Positions 47,458 through 60,100 are shown, numbered from the stretch's first letter. The stretch: 64,000 nt of DNA from Lotus japonicus (GCF_012489685.1 NC_080044.1:74200732-74264731), one strand, 5' to 3'. Numbers and translations are program-made. Notes: a model not told the origin generated them from the letters alone.

Positions 47458-48620
47458 TCGTTGTGTTTGGCGGTTACTCCCATCCTTTGATGTAGAGGCA
47501 CCCTGCTTGAATACGTTAGCTTACTTTTTTTATTTATTATTTTTCCTCTTGTAAAAAAACATTCAGTGTTTAGTTCTGATCTTATATAATTTTCTAATCC
47601 ATAATGTTATGTTTATTTTGATTTCAAAATATCATCTTGTTTTAAATGGTAATGTGATATAACTACAATAATTATATCCATACATGATTTCAAAAATATT
47701 CTCTAATTAAATATAATTTTTTATTGTAGGATGTTGTATCTTCCAAAAAACTAATTTGATTTGTTCTCGAATTTGAACATTAGTGTGATGCAATAATGTT
47801 TTGTTCACCAATCAATTCCACCTTTATCTTGGAAAGTAGTGAATAAATGAGAGAAAAATAAATGATATAATATGTGATGTGATAGAAGATGCAGAGAGAG
47901 ATAAAAAGAAAAAATAAGTGAAAATGAGATAAAAGAGACACTCATTGTAATGAAAAGAATGTTTCATCTCTTTAAAAAAAAAATGATACTTCATCAAATC
48001 AATAGCAATTATATAATCCCTTTACATACACGCCTCATCAAATTAATTGCAATTATACATATCCTTTTATATATATTCCAATTCATTCTCTAATTCAAAC
48101 AAATATTTTAAATATTTACTTATCAATATTGTTTCAAAATACCTTATAGTCTAATATCTTCCCATCAAGTCTTATTGATTCATTCCAATTTTAAAATATA
48201 AATTATTCAAAAATTATTCAAAGACATTTATTTATTAATCTACATAGCACTTAATAGTTAATACTAGTCATGAGAACAGATTGACTACAATTAAAAAAAA
48301 TGAATGCATAAAATTAAATAGTCAAACACAAATAACACAAAAAGAATTAAAGAACTGTTTGGTTAGACATGCTATTTGTCACGTAAATGATTAAGGTACT
48401 TTCACGAGTTGATACATGCAATATGAAAGTTAACCTCATCATGACGTGGATGTCATCTCAAACATGCAACAACATTGTCTTAAACATGACATTGTACTTT
48501 CAATGAAATCATCATGTCAACAAATTAAACGTTTTTCAACATTTTATTTGATAATAATCTAAAATCTAAATAATAAAAATGACGTAACATGTGATTTAAG
48601 GACACGCGTAGAGAAGAAAA
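47458..48620. other. AT-rich intergenic sequence upstream of the F-box gene
   Basis: No gene seen. The final part will include the promoter of the gene that starts at 49568. Confidence 0.45.
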
Positions 48621-48679
48621 GAATGAAAGATAAGAAAGCAAAGCAGCGTGAAGATAGCGCACACCAAGCAAAACCAGAG

Positions 48680-49567
48680 GGTGATTTCGTCTCCCGCCAC
48701 ATGTATCTGCGAAGAAACTGTATCAACACTCTCCCTCACCGCCACGTGTCCTTTCCCTCACCCCCTTATCAATTTTCACCGTTGCGTTACATTTTTTTAT
48801 TTTTTTTTATTCTCACCCTAATTTCATTTTTTCTTTTCTTTTTCTTCTCCCATTTATATATTTTTTTATTCCGTTTTTATTTTTCTCATTCATTCTCTCT
48901 CTCTTCTCTCACATTCTCTCTCATTCGTTTCCGCGAACTCGATCGGCATCGGCAGCACCCTCTCCCGGTGGAAACAACCGCGATTCCCTCCCTCCGATTG
49001 GCAACCACCACCTCATTCTCCTCCTCTTCACGATTCCCAATACTTACGCTTCCTCCTCATATTTTCCTTCCCTTCAGGGTCACCATATTAGGGTTTCTTC
49101 TTCCTCTCTGGTAATTCGCTGTTTCCTTTTCTATCTTCTTCTCCCTTTGAATCCTTAGGCTTATCGGGTTGACGAGGGAAAAAAAAAAGAGAAAAAAAAA
49201 CTAGAGATTTTTTCAATTTTCATTCTGTGTACAAATTCGATTCTATTGTTCTTCCTCTGATTCCATTCTAGCTGGGTTGTGTTGATTCTCCATTAGATTA
49301 TTACTATTATTATTGTTATCAATCAATCTCTATCTGGGTCTTCGCAAGGAACTCTGTGAAGTTTTTGGTGCGGTGTTTTAGTTTGCAATCCGAAATCGAG
49401 GGTTTTCTTGTTTCTTAGATCTCTTTTTATTTGTTCTTGTGTCAGGAAAAAAAAAAAGAAAAAAAAAGAATTTTTTTTGGTTTTGTGGGTAGAATCCCCT
49501 CAAAAAAATTAGGGTTTGGTTGGTTAGGGTGTGTATATTGGTAGATTGATAGGTAGAGATACATGAG
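48680..49567 (+). promoter_or_regulatory. Promoter and 5'UTR of the SKIP14-like gene
   Basis: A G-box CACGTG sits at 48743-48748 (GCCACGTGTC). TATA-like TATATATTTTTTTAT is near 48855, followed by long CT-rich runs (48885-48925) typical of plant leaders. A donor-like CTCTG/GTAATT near 49109 and AG sites before 49450 suggest a leader intron, which I cannot prove. An in-frame ATG upstream of 49568 is absent in the last 50 bases. Confidence 0.45.
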
Positions 49568-52514
49568 ATGGCGTTGAATTTGTCGCGTCGATCATTTTTT
49601 GCGGATGAGGATAATTTGAGGATGGGGAATGGTTACCGAGTGGAGGGTAAAAAGCCTGAGATGAGTGGTGGTGGTGGTGATAGCTTTGGGAAGGTTTGGC
49701 CTGGTGTTGAGAATCCCTTTGCCAGTGATAGATGTAATAGGGGTCCCAATGTCGGTGCCAGTGCCGCCCAGGATTCTGTTTCCAAGGACATTCTTGATAT
49801 TTTGCCCTCGGATCCATTTGGCATGGACATCAGCACTACCTTCACCGGGATGGATATCGGTACTACCTTCACAGCCATCACCGGATGGCTTGAGGATTTG
49901 GAGTTTGATTATGGTGGATACCAGAGGGATCAGCTCAGGCCGACTGAACATAGTTACCAGCTGTTTGCCGAGTTGAATTTTTTTTGGAACAATGCTATGA
50001 GGTTCCACGGTTTCCCTGGCGGGAACACAGGTGTTGAGGAGAGGAATGTATTGCATGGGCAGAGCGGACCAGGCGAGTCTTCTTCTTCGAGAGGAGACGG
50101 AGCTGTGTCCTGTAATTTTGATTTCGGTTATGCTTGCGACGACATGCACGACATGTTGGGCTTGGGCCGTGAATTTAAAGATGTGGCCATTGCCAGCGTG
50201 TCAGGTGACACGTCATGTATGGATGATGTGAGTTGCCTTGGAGGAGATGATCTTGCTCCTCATCCGGCTTTAAGTTTTTGTCTTAGTTATCTGGGGCTGC
50301 CCGATCTTCTTGTTGTTGAAGGAGTGTGCAAATATCTGCAATCTACGGTTCGGGGTGATCCGCTTTTGTGGAGGAGTATCCACATTGACCAGCCTTTAAA
50401 TGAGAGGATTACTGATGATGTTCTTCTGGAATTAACCAGTAGAGCTCAAGGCAATCTTCAATGCTTGAGCCTGGTGGAGTGCACTAGGATAACTGATGAA
50501 GGTCTGAAGCGTGTTCTTCTAGCCAATCCCAAGTTAATCAAGGTGAGCATGCATTACCATAATTCATTTGTGGATTTCAAATTAGATTTGAGATATGTTG
50601 CAGTTCATCTAAAACATGTATGTGTGTACTTATATTTAATTAATTTGGGTTTTGCTGGTGCTGTTGTTTTATTTTGATTAAATTTTTTAATTGGTGATAA
50701 AACCTTGAGTTGGCACTTTTGTATAACTAAGAAGTCAGCAGATTCTGTTTAGATCATTTGGCGCCTTTGACCGCTATAAGTATTTATTTCCGGAATTTCG
50801 TCGTTTGTCTTCATTAAATTCATTATTGAAATCAATTTAGCGTTATTATTAATTAATCTGTCGCAATATCATTTATTGGTAAAAAGGCAAATATGGATGT
50901 AGGGGTAGTAAATGCTTTTTTTCTTTTCCAAAATAGTTAAACCGCATATCATTGGCTATAATTGTACATTTGCATTCCTGATTTACTGACCTAACAGTTG
51001 TAACATTTAATCATATTGCGATTTGCATCAATTCATGCATTGGTAGAAAATGTTCTATACTTCGTTGTGGTTGGTGGCCGGTGGGAAATAAAGCCCATGT
51101 TCGAAGGGAAGACATAAAAGAAAAATAGATTATATTCCAGCTGTCAACTGCGATACCTGTGAGATCCTTTTGTTATTTAGGTTGGGTCTGTTCAGGCTAA
51201 ATAACTCTTATGCATTTGCCATATCTTGGAACCTAAGTAATAGTGCTACCATAGTAGTCAATAGCGCGCGATAGCGCCGCTATAGCAGCGCAGCGGAGTG
51301 GCTCCCTGCCGCTATTGAAATGAAATAGCGGCGCACTTCACAATAGCGGCCGTAGCGGCGCGAATAGCGGGAAATAGCGGCGCTATATGGACAAAGGGAA
51401 AAATGACTCAAGCCCCTCGGTTTTAAATTGTTGGGGAACCTTTTTAGGGGCATTTTAGGACTTCTCTGGACGATTTTATGTCAACCTTGAAAGAATGAAG
51501 CTTCATTCTTCATTCAGATTTGCAAATCAGACTTCTTTACCTTGCTTTTGAGTGGTTTTTAGATGTGTGTTATTGTTCAAGACCTATGATTTTTATATCT
51601 ATTATGAATTTTAGGCAATATTTGACATTTTTTAGGCATTTATATGTATATAGTAGTATACTATTAATTATATATAAAAAATCTGAATAGCGGCCATCCC
51701 GCTATGCGCTATCCCACTTTTGGGGTCGGCCGCTACGCACCGCTATCCGGGATTGACTACTATGAGTGCTACTATTTGTGTTTCCTTCATATATCATGTG
51801 CTTCAGCGTTAATCCACTTCATATTCTCTAACTTTGTCAATTGTTATTGTGTTAACTTCTCTGAGCATTGGATACTCAAGAGCTCAGCCAACTTTTAGAG
51901 TTTTCTTTTTCCATTCATATGTTTTACAACTCTTTGGGGTATAACTAATTTTTTTCCCTTTTAAATGCAATACTATGCAGTTGAGTGTTCCTGGATGTAC
52001 AAGACTCAGTATTGAAGGTATTGTGGGTATTTTAAGAGTTCACAACTCTAGGGGTACCCAAAGGGTGAAGCATTTACACATAGGCGGCCTCTATGGTATT
52101 ACACAGAAGCATTTTGAGGAACTGCAGCTCTTGTTGGGCACTGATAGCCAGCTGCAGCAGCACTCTCACAAACCACACTACTATAGCAGAGCGAACTTAT
52201 ATATGTCCTGTGATGATGATCAGGCCATAGATATTGAAGTTTGTCCACGGTGTCAAAATTTAAGGCTTGTATATGATTGTCCTGCAGAGGGTTGTCAAGG
52301 GGATGGGCACCCCACTCAGATGTGCAGAGCATGCACTCTTTGCATACCCCGGTGTAGTCAGTGTGGCCGCTGCATCAATGACAGTGAATACGAGGAAACA
52401 TTTTGTCTGGAATTACTTTGCTCTTCTTGTTCCAAGCAGCTAGTCAAATGTTCAGAAAAGATAGAGAGGAAGGATCGGCCATCCAATTCATTTGTTATCG
52501 ACGAGCAAAGTTAG
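49568..52514 (+). CDS. SKIP14: F-box protein, SKIP14-like, 502 aa
   Basis: This is a putative substrate receptor of an SCF ubiquitin ligase, binding an ASK/SKP1 adaptor. Two coding exons, 49568-50542 and 51981-52514, join in phase 0 (...NPKLIK/LSVPGCTRLS) with GTGAGC donor and TACTATGCAG acceptor; total 1509 bases. The N-terminal 230 residues are acidic and low in known motifs. The F-box is at about 232-275 (HPALSFCLSYLGLPDLLVVE, then GDPLLWRSIHID). Leucine-rich-repeat-like segments follow (about 276-360: ITDDVLLELT, LSLVECTRITDEGL). A Cys-rich zinc-binding-like tail lies at about 413-475 (CPRCQ, MCRACTLCIPRCSQCGRC, CSSC). This layout matches Arabidopsis SKIP14 as I recall it. The intron contains an hAT-like element. 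No defect is seen. Confidence 0.9.
51250..51764. mobile_element. hAT-like MITE with TAGCGG subterminal repeats
   Basis: It is 515 bp with ends CATAGTAGTCAAT on the left and the inverted copy ATTGACTACTATG on the right. A perfect 8-bp target duplication AGTGCTAC (51242-51249, 51765-51772) points to the hAT superfamily. TAGCGG and its complement CCGCTA occur more than ten times near both ends, in a CG-rich context unlike the middle. It lies inside the F-box gene intron. Confidence 0.85.
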
Positions 52515-54000
52515 GGCTTGTGTCGTCGTCATGAAGTTTCTGATGGAATTATTTTAAAGTTCCCCTATGAAGTCATGAGATATTGGGCGCTGTTGGAGTG
52601 GTGTGGTCAGTGGTGTTCTTTGTACTAGTTCTCAGAAGTGGGATGCATTCAGTGGGGGGTTTTTCTGTTGTATATAGAAAGTGGAAAGTGACTTCATTTG
52701 TGTTTCTGCAACTACTGGATTAATCTACAGGAACCAAATCAATTACCATGTTGTCGATCGTCTACTGCATAGTTACGGTTGATCTTCAATCTTGTGGCAC
52801 TCTGATTATGAGGGGTGCAGTTGGATCGTTATGCTGTGGCATGCAGGCATTCTTTTTGGGTCATATTCAGGTGCATGACCAGTTTGAATTATCTGATCTT
52901 TGGACGTTACTTCTTCATTGACTTTGTTGATGATTCACTCTTGCAAGGTTGTGGTATATCATATATGTCCCCTCTTTATTCCTTTTTTCCCATCCTTGGA
53001 GAGAAGTGAAAATAAAAATAAAAATAAGGATTTGTGATATTACGATTTAATCCATACTCATGTCATTCCTAGCTTTGTATCATGTGATATTCGTTTATGG
53101 TGGATTTGTGGACCTTAAATTGAATACTATTGTCAATTTGTCATGAATATTTTTGGAGAAATCTGTTATTTGTGTATTTTTATTTCCCTTGTGAAGAGGT
53201 TCTTCATTATGTTGGCCCTCAAATGTCACTTGCGATGAAAAGTAGTTGAATGATTTGATATTTTAAAATGGCCCTGATATGTTTGGGATCAATGTTACAC
53301 CAAACATGCATGTCTTGGTGGCCAAACTATGTTGGCATTCAGCAGTGTGTGCTTGGCCTCGTAAGAAAGTTATTCGTTGATGCTTGGTTAAATTTAGGAA
53401 GATGCTATGTTATGACATGTGAAGTTAGTTGGTTTCTGTTGCTAGAGAGAATGGATAACCCATAGATTACTTCTTCGTTGTCTTTGCTTGGTTGCAAACT
53501 TTTCGGAATTGGGAGGATATACTACAACTGAAAGGAAAGAATATACACTGCTTTATTTTTTATTTATCCACTGCTTTATTTAACTTACTGTGAACTTCTG
53601 TTATCTATACAGCAAGCTATTATTTTTATTTATTTATCTACTGCTTTATTTTTCGGAATTGGGAGGATTTGTGGCGTGCAACAGTGTTACTATGTGAGCA
53701 ACATTCACCTTAAGAGTAAATTTTGTCGGTTGTTTGTTATAATAGTGGTAAGGCTTTGTAAAAAAAGGCTTTATTTGGTTTATGACGGAGAAAGAGAAGA
53801 AATAAAGAGAAAAAAGAGAGGAAAGAAAGAGGTGAGATATTGAATAAATTTTGTCGGTTGTTTGTTATAATAGAGGTGAGCCAACCCTCACTCTTTGTTG
53901 CGACTCACCCCTTCCAAACAAAGTTGGTAATCCCATCTCTCTTCTAAATCTCTTATTATAAACTCTCTTGGTTCAAAGTCTCTCCACACAAACGGGCCGT
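52515..54000. other. F-box gene 3' flank and intergenic sequence
   Basis: The 3'UTR probably extends several hundred bases. Two direct repeats are visible: TTTTCGGAATTGGGAGGAT near 53499 and 53650, and TTGTCGGTTGTTTGTTATAA near 53726 and 53849. No gene is recognised. Confidence 0.45.
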
Positions 54001-54136
54001 AACACTCTCTTTGCAATATTGTCTCATTGATTAGTTTAAAATCATGTGAGATCTACTAAAAATAGTTTAGTGAGACTCACATGAATTTCAATCGATCAAC
54101 AAGAGAGTTGAAAGACAATGTTGAAAAGTGAGTGTT
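54001..54136. mobile_element. Short MITE-like inverted repeat
   Basis: AACACTCTCTTTGCAATATT at the left is mirrored by AATGTTGAAAAGTGAGTGTT at the right, with inner repeats CATGTGAG and CTCACATG. About 136 bp. A target duplication was not resolved. Confidence 0.5.
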
Positions 54137-54326
54137 GTTGTACTCCTCGCATTTGAATTGCATCAATAAAAAAAGATATATTAATAAAGCAACATAAAAA
54201 AATACTAATAACATACTTTTTTGAACTCACTCTTCAACGCATTAAGTTATTGACTTATTTTTTAAAAAGGGAATACATTTTTTAACATCTTAGAGAAATA
54301 TATTTGTTATTTTGAAAATATACTAA

Positions 54327-54492
54327 GGACATTGTTTTGGTACCCATTAAAATATAAGAGGGTACTAAACCTTTTAGTTTATTTTTTACCATGCAAATGA
54401 CTAAATTGTAAATTTTAAAAGACTATAAGGGAGAAAATATGAAGAAAAGGTACGGAACCCTTTACTTTCAAAGGGGTACCAAAGAAATTGTC
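54327..54492. mobile_element. MITE with 9-bp target duplication
   Basis: Ends GGACATTGTTTTGGTACCC and (minus strand) GACAATTTCTTTGGTACCC form the inverted repeats. ATATACTAA flanks both sides (54318-54326, 54493-54501). The 9-bp duplication suggests a Mutator-type MITE; length is 166 bp. Confidence 0.8.
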
Positions 54493-54501
54493 ATATACTA
54501 A

Positions 54502-55704
54502 TCTTAAGAAATATTAGTGTGTTCAAAAGAGTGTGTTGTTCACACTTCTCGACACCCTTATTGTAGCATAAGTGATTGTTTATCTTTAACGAACAACCGT
54601 CCGATTGACTTTGGTGGTTTTTCGTAGCTAATTTTCTTTTTCAAATAGTTGTGCCCTTTATTTAGTAGAAAATGTGTATGGCACGAGATGATTTTTTTTT
54701 CTGCATGTCCTGCCCCTATTTTATTGGTTCATAAATTCCACTCTTATCATGAGCAAGATTCTCTTGTATAAATATTAAAAATTTGAAAAAAATGATTGGT
54801 TGAAACGATGATTCCTCATTTCGTCCAATTCGTGAAAGAACGTTTTAGATCATAAGTAGTTACTTTTTAATAACTTCCCAGCTTTTGATCTTTTTCTTTC
54901 ACCCAAATCAATCAACTAGTGTTTTGGGAAAATGCTAGTCAAGTTGAATGGTATGGCTACCTCATTTCAAAACTAAACCTAATGTAGCTATCAATAGTAA
55001 AGGTGTAAACCCTAGAAGATGAGAGGAGGCTGAAGGTGGGAAAGGAAAATGATGGTGATAGCTTTCTGGGATGAGGCCACTGGCAAATGGCGAGATCGGT
55101 TGTGGCAATGACTTTCCTATGCAGAGACAGTGGAGCGTGAGGGAGGGTTTGAAGGGGTTGGTTAGTGGCGGGGTTCCCATTTCTCTGCATATTATGTTCT
55201 AATATTTGGTAGTCTTAAATTTGGTTTGGTCCCTGCTGGAGAAAATAAAATCTTTATTATTTGCCCATCACAGCACTCATGGGCAAGACATTAGATACTT
55301 CACAATTTTATTTTATCATTTCATCAATACCTCTACCCCCATTCATCTTCAATGTCATTCATCTCCAATGCCATGAACCCACCACCATGATACCTCCGTT
55401 AAATGATAAAACTTAAAAAATTGTGACTGCTGAAGGACAACACTTTCAAAAAAAACTATATCATCAAAGTCAACTACTTTATAGTCTGAAAAAACTCTGC
55501 ATGACCAGTACCAATATTACGTGCACATTTACTTTTACAATTAAAACAAAACAAGAAATGCTAAAAGTTACTATATGAAATACAAGAAATGAAAGTTATA
55601 TACAAATCCTGTTTGCTTCAAAGATAGAAGGGCGCTGAAGGCAGTACAAAGAATAGGGATTAAATGATTGAATCATTTCCTAACTCACTACAAGTGTACA
55701 ACAG
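54502..55704. other. Intergenic sequence and 3' flank of the YqaJ gene
   Basis: No gene is recognised. An open stretch on the minus strand (55190-54957) has no known domain. The region just left of 55705 should hold the 3'UTR. Confidence 0.45.
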
Positions 55705-56673
55705 TCAGTTATAAAATTCAACATGACCACCAAGTTCTCTGCATATTAGCTTTGTCTCACTAGCTAACTTTATGCTCTTAGAAATTGCTAAACCTGTCAT
55801 CTTGTGTGTAGATGCAGGCTCGTAAGACTTCACCTCCTCTTCGCATCCCAACACCAGAGCTTCCCTAGCAGGAATCACATTTTCCCACCAAAACTCTCTT
55901 AGAATCCCATATATCAAGTTCCAATACTCGCGTTCCCTGACCACGCGAAATATAGTGCTTCCATTTGGGGTCCAACAATACAAATCAAGCAATTCACAGT
56001 CCATTATCTCCATTTGGCCCTGCACTTGAGGCATGTAATAGAAAGGCATGGTTGACCATGGCAATCCTGTCTCAGGCTTGCCCTTGTTATATGGACACTT
56101 GACTTCCAATATCCCCATTGCACCTCCCGGGAAGCATCCAAGAACACCATCAGGAGAGGCGCCGAGCCAATCATAAGACTGTTTTGAATGGACTGCAAAC
56201 CCCATTGAGCCCACCTCATGGCCTGTGATTTTTTTGTACTGTTCTATAGCAGCTGCCTCATTGAGCACTCCCCATTCCATGGCTTTCTTAGAAGCTTCTA
56301 TGATTTGTTTCTCTGATGCAAACACTTTCTCATTCCACAGCTCGAGGCGGCGGCCCCCTTTCCAAAAGCCTAACGCAGTGCTGAATGTGCTTGTGGTTAG
56401 CCTGTCCTTGCGAAGAGCGAACCACTCGTCTGACCGTTGTGTGACATCAGCCTGTGGAAGTTGGGATGCAAATACCGTAAATGAGGGGGACTGAGCAGTG
56501 TCAGGGTTAACGAAAGAAACTGATGGTGAGGTACACATGGACAGATTTCTAAAATTTCCTTTTCCATACTTTCTCCTGATACAAGGTGATACAAATGTTT
56601 TCTGGAGAATGACACCGAACCTAATCATGCCGAAATTGCTTGTTGCGGAGATTGTCATCTCCAATCCATTCAT
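55705..56673 (-). CDS. YqaJ-type PD-(D/E)XK nuclease-fold protein, 322 aa
   Basis: The protein belongs to the restriction endonuclease-like superfamily with the YqaJ recombinase/exonuclease domain (PF09588); plant members are of poorly known role. Motifs in order, counted from the ATG at 56673: QRSDEWFALRKDRLTTSTF (about 80-98), WGVLNEAAAIEQYK (about 132-145), GASPDGVLG (about 166-174, catalytic Asp) and GILEVKCPY (about 182-190, E-x-K). Later come PFYYMPQVQGQMEIM and DLYCWTP. All metal-site residues expected for the fold are present. The frame is open eight codons further up to a splice acceptor (GGTAG at about 56698), and there is no closer ATG, so 56673 is the first usable start. The N-terminus is Ser/Met/Arg-rich and could be an organelle signal (inference). 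Confidence 0.85.
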   Translation of the reverse strand: MNGLEMTISATSNFGMIRFGVILQKTFVSPCIRRKYGKGNFRNLSMCTSPSVSFVNPDTAQSPSFTVFASQLPQADVTQRSDEWFALRKDRLTTSTFSTALGFWKGGRRLELWNEKVFASEKQIIEASKKAMEWGVLNEAAAIEQYKKITGHEVGSMGFAVHSKQSYDWLGASPDGVLGCFPGGAMGILEVKCPYNKGKPETGLPWSTMPFYYMPQVQGQMEIMDCELLDLYCWTPNGSTIFRVVREREYWNLIYGILREFWWENVIPAREALVLGCEEEVKSYEPASTHKMTGLAISKSIKLASETKLICRELGGHVEFYN

Positions 56674-57571
56674 TCCAAAATTTCCAAGAGAAAGCACCTA
56701 CCAGAATTAAATAGAGGATAACAGCCAATAAGTTAGTAAAGTGTGTTACAAGATATTTGTTTAAACTATGCATGCAATTAAAGAGGAACTTGAAGGAAAC
56801 AATAAAGCAGCAGTGCATAAATAATGACAACATTTGGTACCAGGAAGCACAATCTGCTGTTGTGATTCTCATACATAAATAGAAAAATGACAGAGTTTGC
56901 CACACAAAATATGCATTTACTTTTTGCTCATCCAAATTTGTTGCTTTTCGATAACCATCACACAATCATAGAAAAGAATACCATTGCACAAGAACATGTT
57001 TACAAGGTTTATCATCACAATTAAGGAATAAATAAAGTATTTTTCTTATTTACAATTTAATTATATTCTCTCATTGATCCTTTCATCCCCAACAGGTATA
57101 TTATCTAGTCCAGACCAACTGCTTTGTCATTACCAATCTTTTACAGCACTTTTTCACCTCAAACTCCCAAATTCTACAACCCAAGGTATAGTTTTGAACT
57201 TTCTTCGCAGTGTTTAGTCAATCAGAGTGTAACAAAATCTTGTGACCATTCATTAAATAGCTTGTGAGAGTAACTACTCTATCATTTCCTAATACAGTAT
57301 TCCATGACCAAGACTTATCACTCCTTTAATGCATTTCACTTGGTTCAAGCATTCCTTCTCCAGCTTTTCAGCCTTATACACAAGAATCACCCTTTATAAC
57401 CATCCTTTTGAACCTTAACTAACCTCATATTCAATAAGACAAAGAAAAAAATGCCAACAACAATATGAACTTACATGAGTTCACCTAAATGCACTGTGTT
57501 TTACTAACAATTAACGTAATCATAGAGAAAAAGAACACCATAATCAAAGAACAAGTTTGCTAAGTTTCTCC

Positions 57572-58800
57572 CTATGAAGCACGGACACGGGCGGGAACGC
57601 CGACACGGCTAAACTCTAAAAAATAGGATACGGGGACACGGCTTATATATATATATATATATATTAAAAAAAAAACATGATAATATGTTCACAAAATTAA
57701 GAGAACATCGTACTATAATATGTTGATCAATTCAATATAATAACACACACAATTAAGTCAGTAACAATGCTTCTTAATAGAAGCAAAAGAAGCTTGAAAA
57801 TTGTACTATTTATCAATATCAGGCTACATTTTACCAAAGATTAGGAGAGTTTGAACTAAAACATCATTCAACCATTAGTCTGACTGTATGGTAATAAAAA
57901 ATTTCAAAAAGTCTTACATATTTATGGTAGTGTATATGTACATATAATATAATCGATTAGGAGAAACCTTAAGAAACTAATTTAGGATAGTATATCTGTA
58001 TATTTGTAATTAACACTATTGGTACCTAATCAGATTGATCTTACAATTCTGAAGTACAATGATGTGCAGTAAAATGAGATTGAATAAATGAATTGCACTT
58101 AAGGGGTGCAAACCCTATTACAAACAGGAAAAACAGAGAACCAATAAAAGCAAGGGAAGAAAGCCTTCACAGTACATCAAAGAAGAAAGCAAAAACCAGA
58201 ATATCAATATCCAATACTCATAAACACAAATAATCTAACCATGCTCACTCTCTCTATCAAGTAAAAACTGCAAAATCAGAGTGAAAACAAAATAAAGGTC
58301 TTACCTATTTCAAGTAACAGAGAAGGGAAGCAAGAGAGAAGACCAAGAGGTAGGAGGAAACGTCACCGCTGGTGGAGAAGGAGGAGCGCCGCCGCTGGCG
58401 GAGGCAGGAGATGAAACACGCAAGAGAAGAGGAGAGGAGAAGAGTCGTGTTTGTGCGTTATGAGCCCACTGAATCATTGTTTTTTATTACCTTTGTTTGA
58501 TGTTTAATTAGATAAGGTTGTTTATTTTTAATTTATCTTTTTTTTTAAGTCAGAAAATAATAAAAAAATAGTACAAAGTGTCCCATATGTGTGTCCAGCC
58601 ACAAATGTGTGTCGGCTCAATATACAAGCCGTGTCCACGCCGTGTCCAAGCCGTGTCCGAGCCAAAAAATAATGTTTTTTTATTCAGACACGCCTCAGAC
58701 GTGTCCGACACGTGTCGGTCACGTGTCGGTGGCGTGTCCGTGTCGTCCGCGTGTCGGACACGCGGACACGCCTCTGTTTTGAAGTGTCCGTGCTTCCCAG
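57572..58800. mobile_element. hAT-like element in the YqaJ gene intron
   Basis: It is 1229 bp. Ends CTATGAAGCACGGACAC (left) and CTGGGAAGCACGGACAC (right, minus strand), with a perfect 8-bp duplication GTTTCTCC (57564-57571, 58801-58808). The right side holds a dense run of CACGTGTCGG, GTGTCCG and CGGACAC repeats. No transposase. A CG-rich block at about 58305-58450 with a GTAAGA donor on the minus strand could serve as an alternative leader exon. Confidence 0.85.
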
Positions 58801-58939
58801 GTTTCTCCATATAAATTCCAATTCACAGTTCAACAATTTAGGTATAGTTACATTCTATTTCTCTGTTGTAAAAACACAAAAAAAAAAAACATTTATCGAT
58901 GGATGCTAACTGAAAGCGAATGTAAAGAGAGAGAAAAAC

Positions 58940-59070
58940 CTGGAACGAATCGAGGTTCAGATATCGTAGACGGATGCTAAGGTTCGCAGAGAAAGAGGAC
59001 TAGACTTGGGTTGAGTTCATTTGAGCTGCGTAATGCTCAAGATAGAGACAGAGCTAAGCAGCTAAAACCA
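58940..59070 (-). promoter_or_regulatory. Probable 5'UTR exon of the YqaJ gene
   Basis: On the minus strand a sequence of ordinary base composition (GAACTCAACCCAAGTCTAGT, GAACCTCGATTCGTTCCAG) ends in a splice donor G/GTTTTT at 58940/58939. Joining it to the acceptor at 56698 would give a 2242-bp leader intron containing the hAT element. This is inference from splice signals only. Confidence 0.35.
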
Positions 59071-59206
59071 AAACGCTTTGGGTTTCATGTTATGGGCCTT
59101 GCTTATTTTCTTTTTGGGCAAACCCTTAGGGTGTGTGTTATTTCAAATATCTTTCACAAAAATTAAATCACTATGGGTACATTTTGAGAGCTTACGCCTC
59201 TGGTGA

Positions 59207-59380
59207 GGATAAAATTAGGAATTTCAAAAGTTACGGAGACTCAGGTACAACTTTAATATGACAAGGGACTAAACTCGGTTTGTAATACCTCTGCTTTCGA
59301 TGAGGACTAAAATAAGGAATTTCAAAAGTTATAGGAACCTAGATGTAACTTTAATCTGACAAGGGACTAAACTTTGTCAG
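59207..59380. repeat. Imperfect tandem dimer, about 101 bp
   Basis: AGGAATTTCAAAAGTTA, then CAACTTTAAT or GTAACTTTAAT, then GACAAGGGACTAAACT occur at 59217-59275 and 59317-59375, with the same order and spacing. No coding function is visible. From 59381 to 60092 nothing further is seen. Confidence 0.7.
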
Positions 59381-60100
59381 AGATCTAGTTAAAGGAAAAA
59401 TTAACACATTTAAATTATTAAATTGTTTTCACTTTTTTTTTTAATTATCATCAAAGTTGTTGTCAATTTTTTATTTTATTTTAAGTTTTTATGATTTAAT
59501 TATGCATAAATTTAAATTTATATATTTTATTTGTATCTCAAACTCAAACCTGATTATAATTATCATATTCATATCCATACCTTTTTTTTTGTCAATATTC
59601 ATATCCATATCTTTGTACACAAGTTTGCATGCTTTCCTAGTAAATGCTGTAATTTTATTTTTTTTTGAAAATAGTAAATGCTGTATTTAATCATAGTATT
59701 ATTTGGTTGGACAAAAAAGATCAGTGTTTTTTGGATGATGAAGCTTGGGCCCTATTCTTTTATGTGTGCTTGACGACGCTTGGTAACTCATTGTGAACAG
59801 TACAAGGCAAAAAAAAAGGTCAGTGGAGCATTCCGGGCTTTCTTGTGGAGCAAAGGTGGGTCTGGATGGTCGCTTATAGGGTCGGTTGGGGTATACATAA
59901 GTTAGGTTGGACTGAACTTTGCGTAAGTAAGTAGGTCTGACATGAAAAATAATTTTGAGATTTAAATTTAATCTATTACTTGTTTTAGTGTAGGTTTTTT
60001 TTGTGTGTGACCTATTTCACTATTTTTCTGATAATCTATTTAATCATAAATATTGAGTAACCAACAAATCTACATGTAAGTTTCCTCGAGTGACATATAG

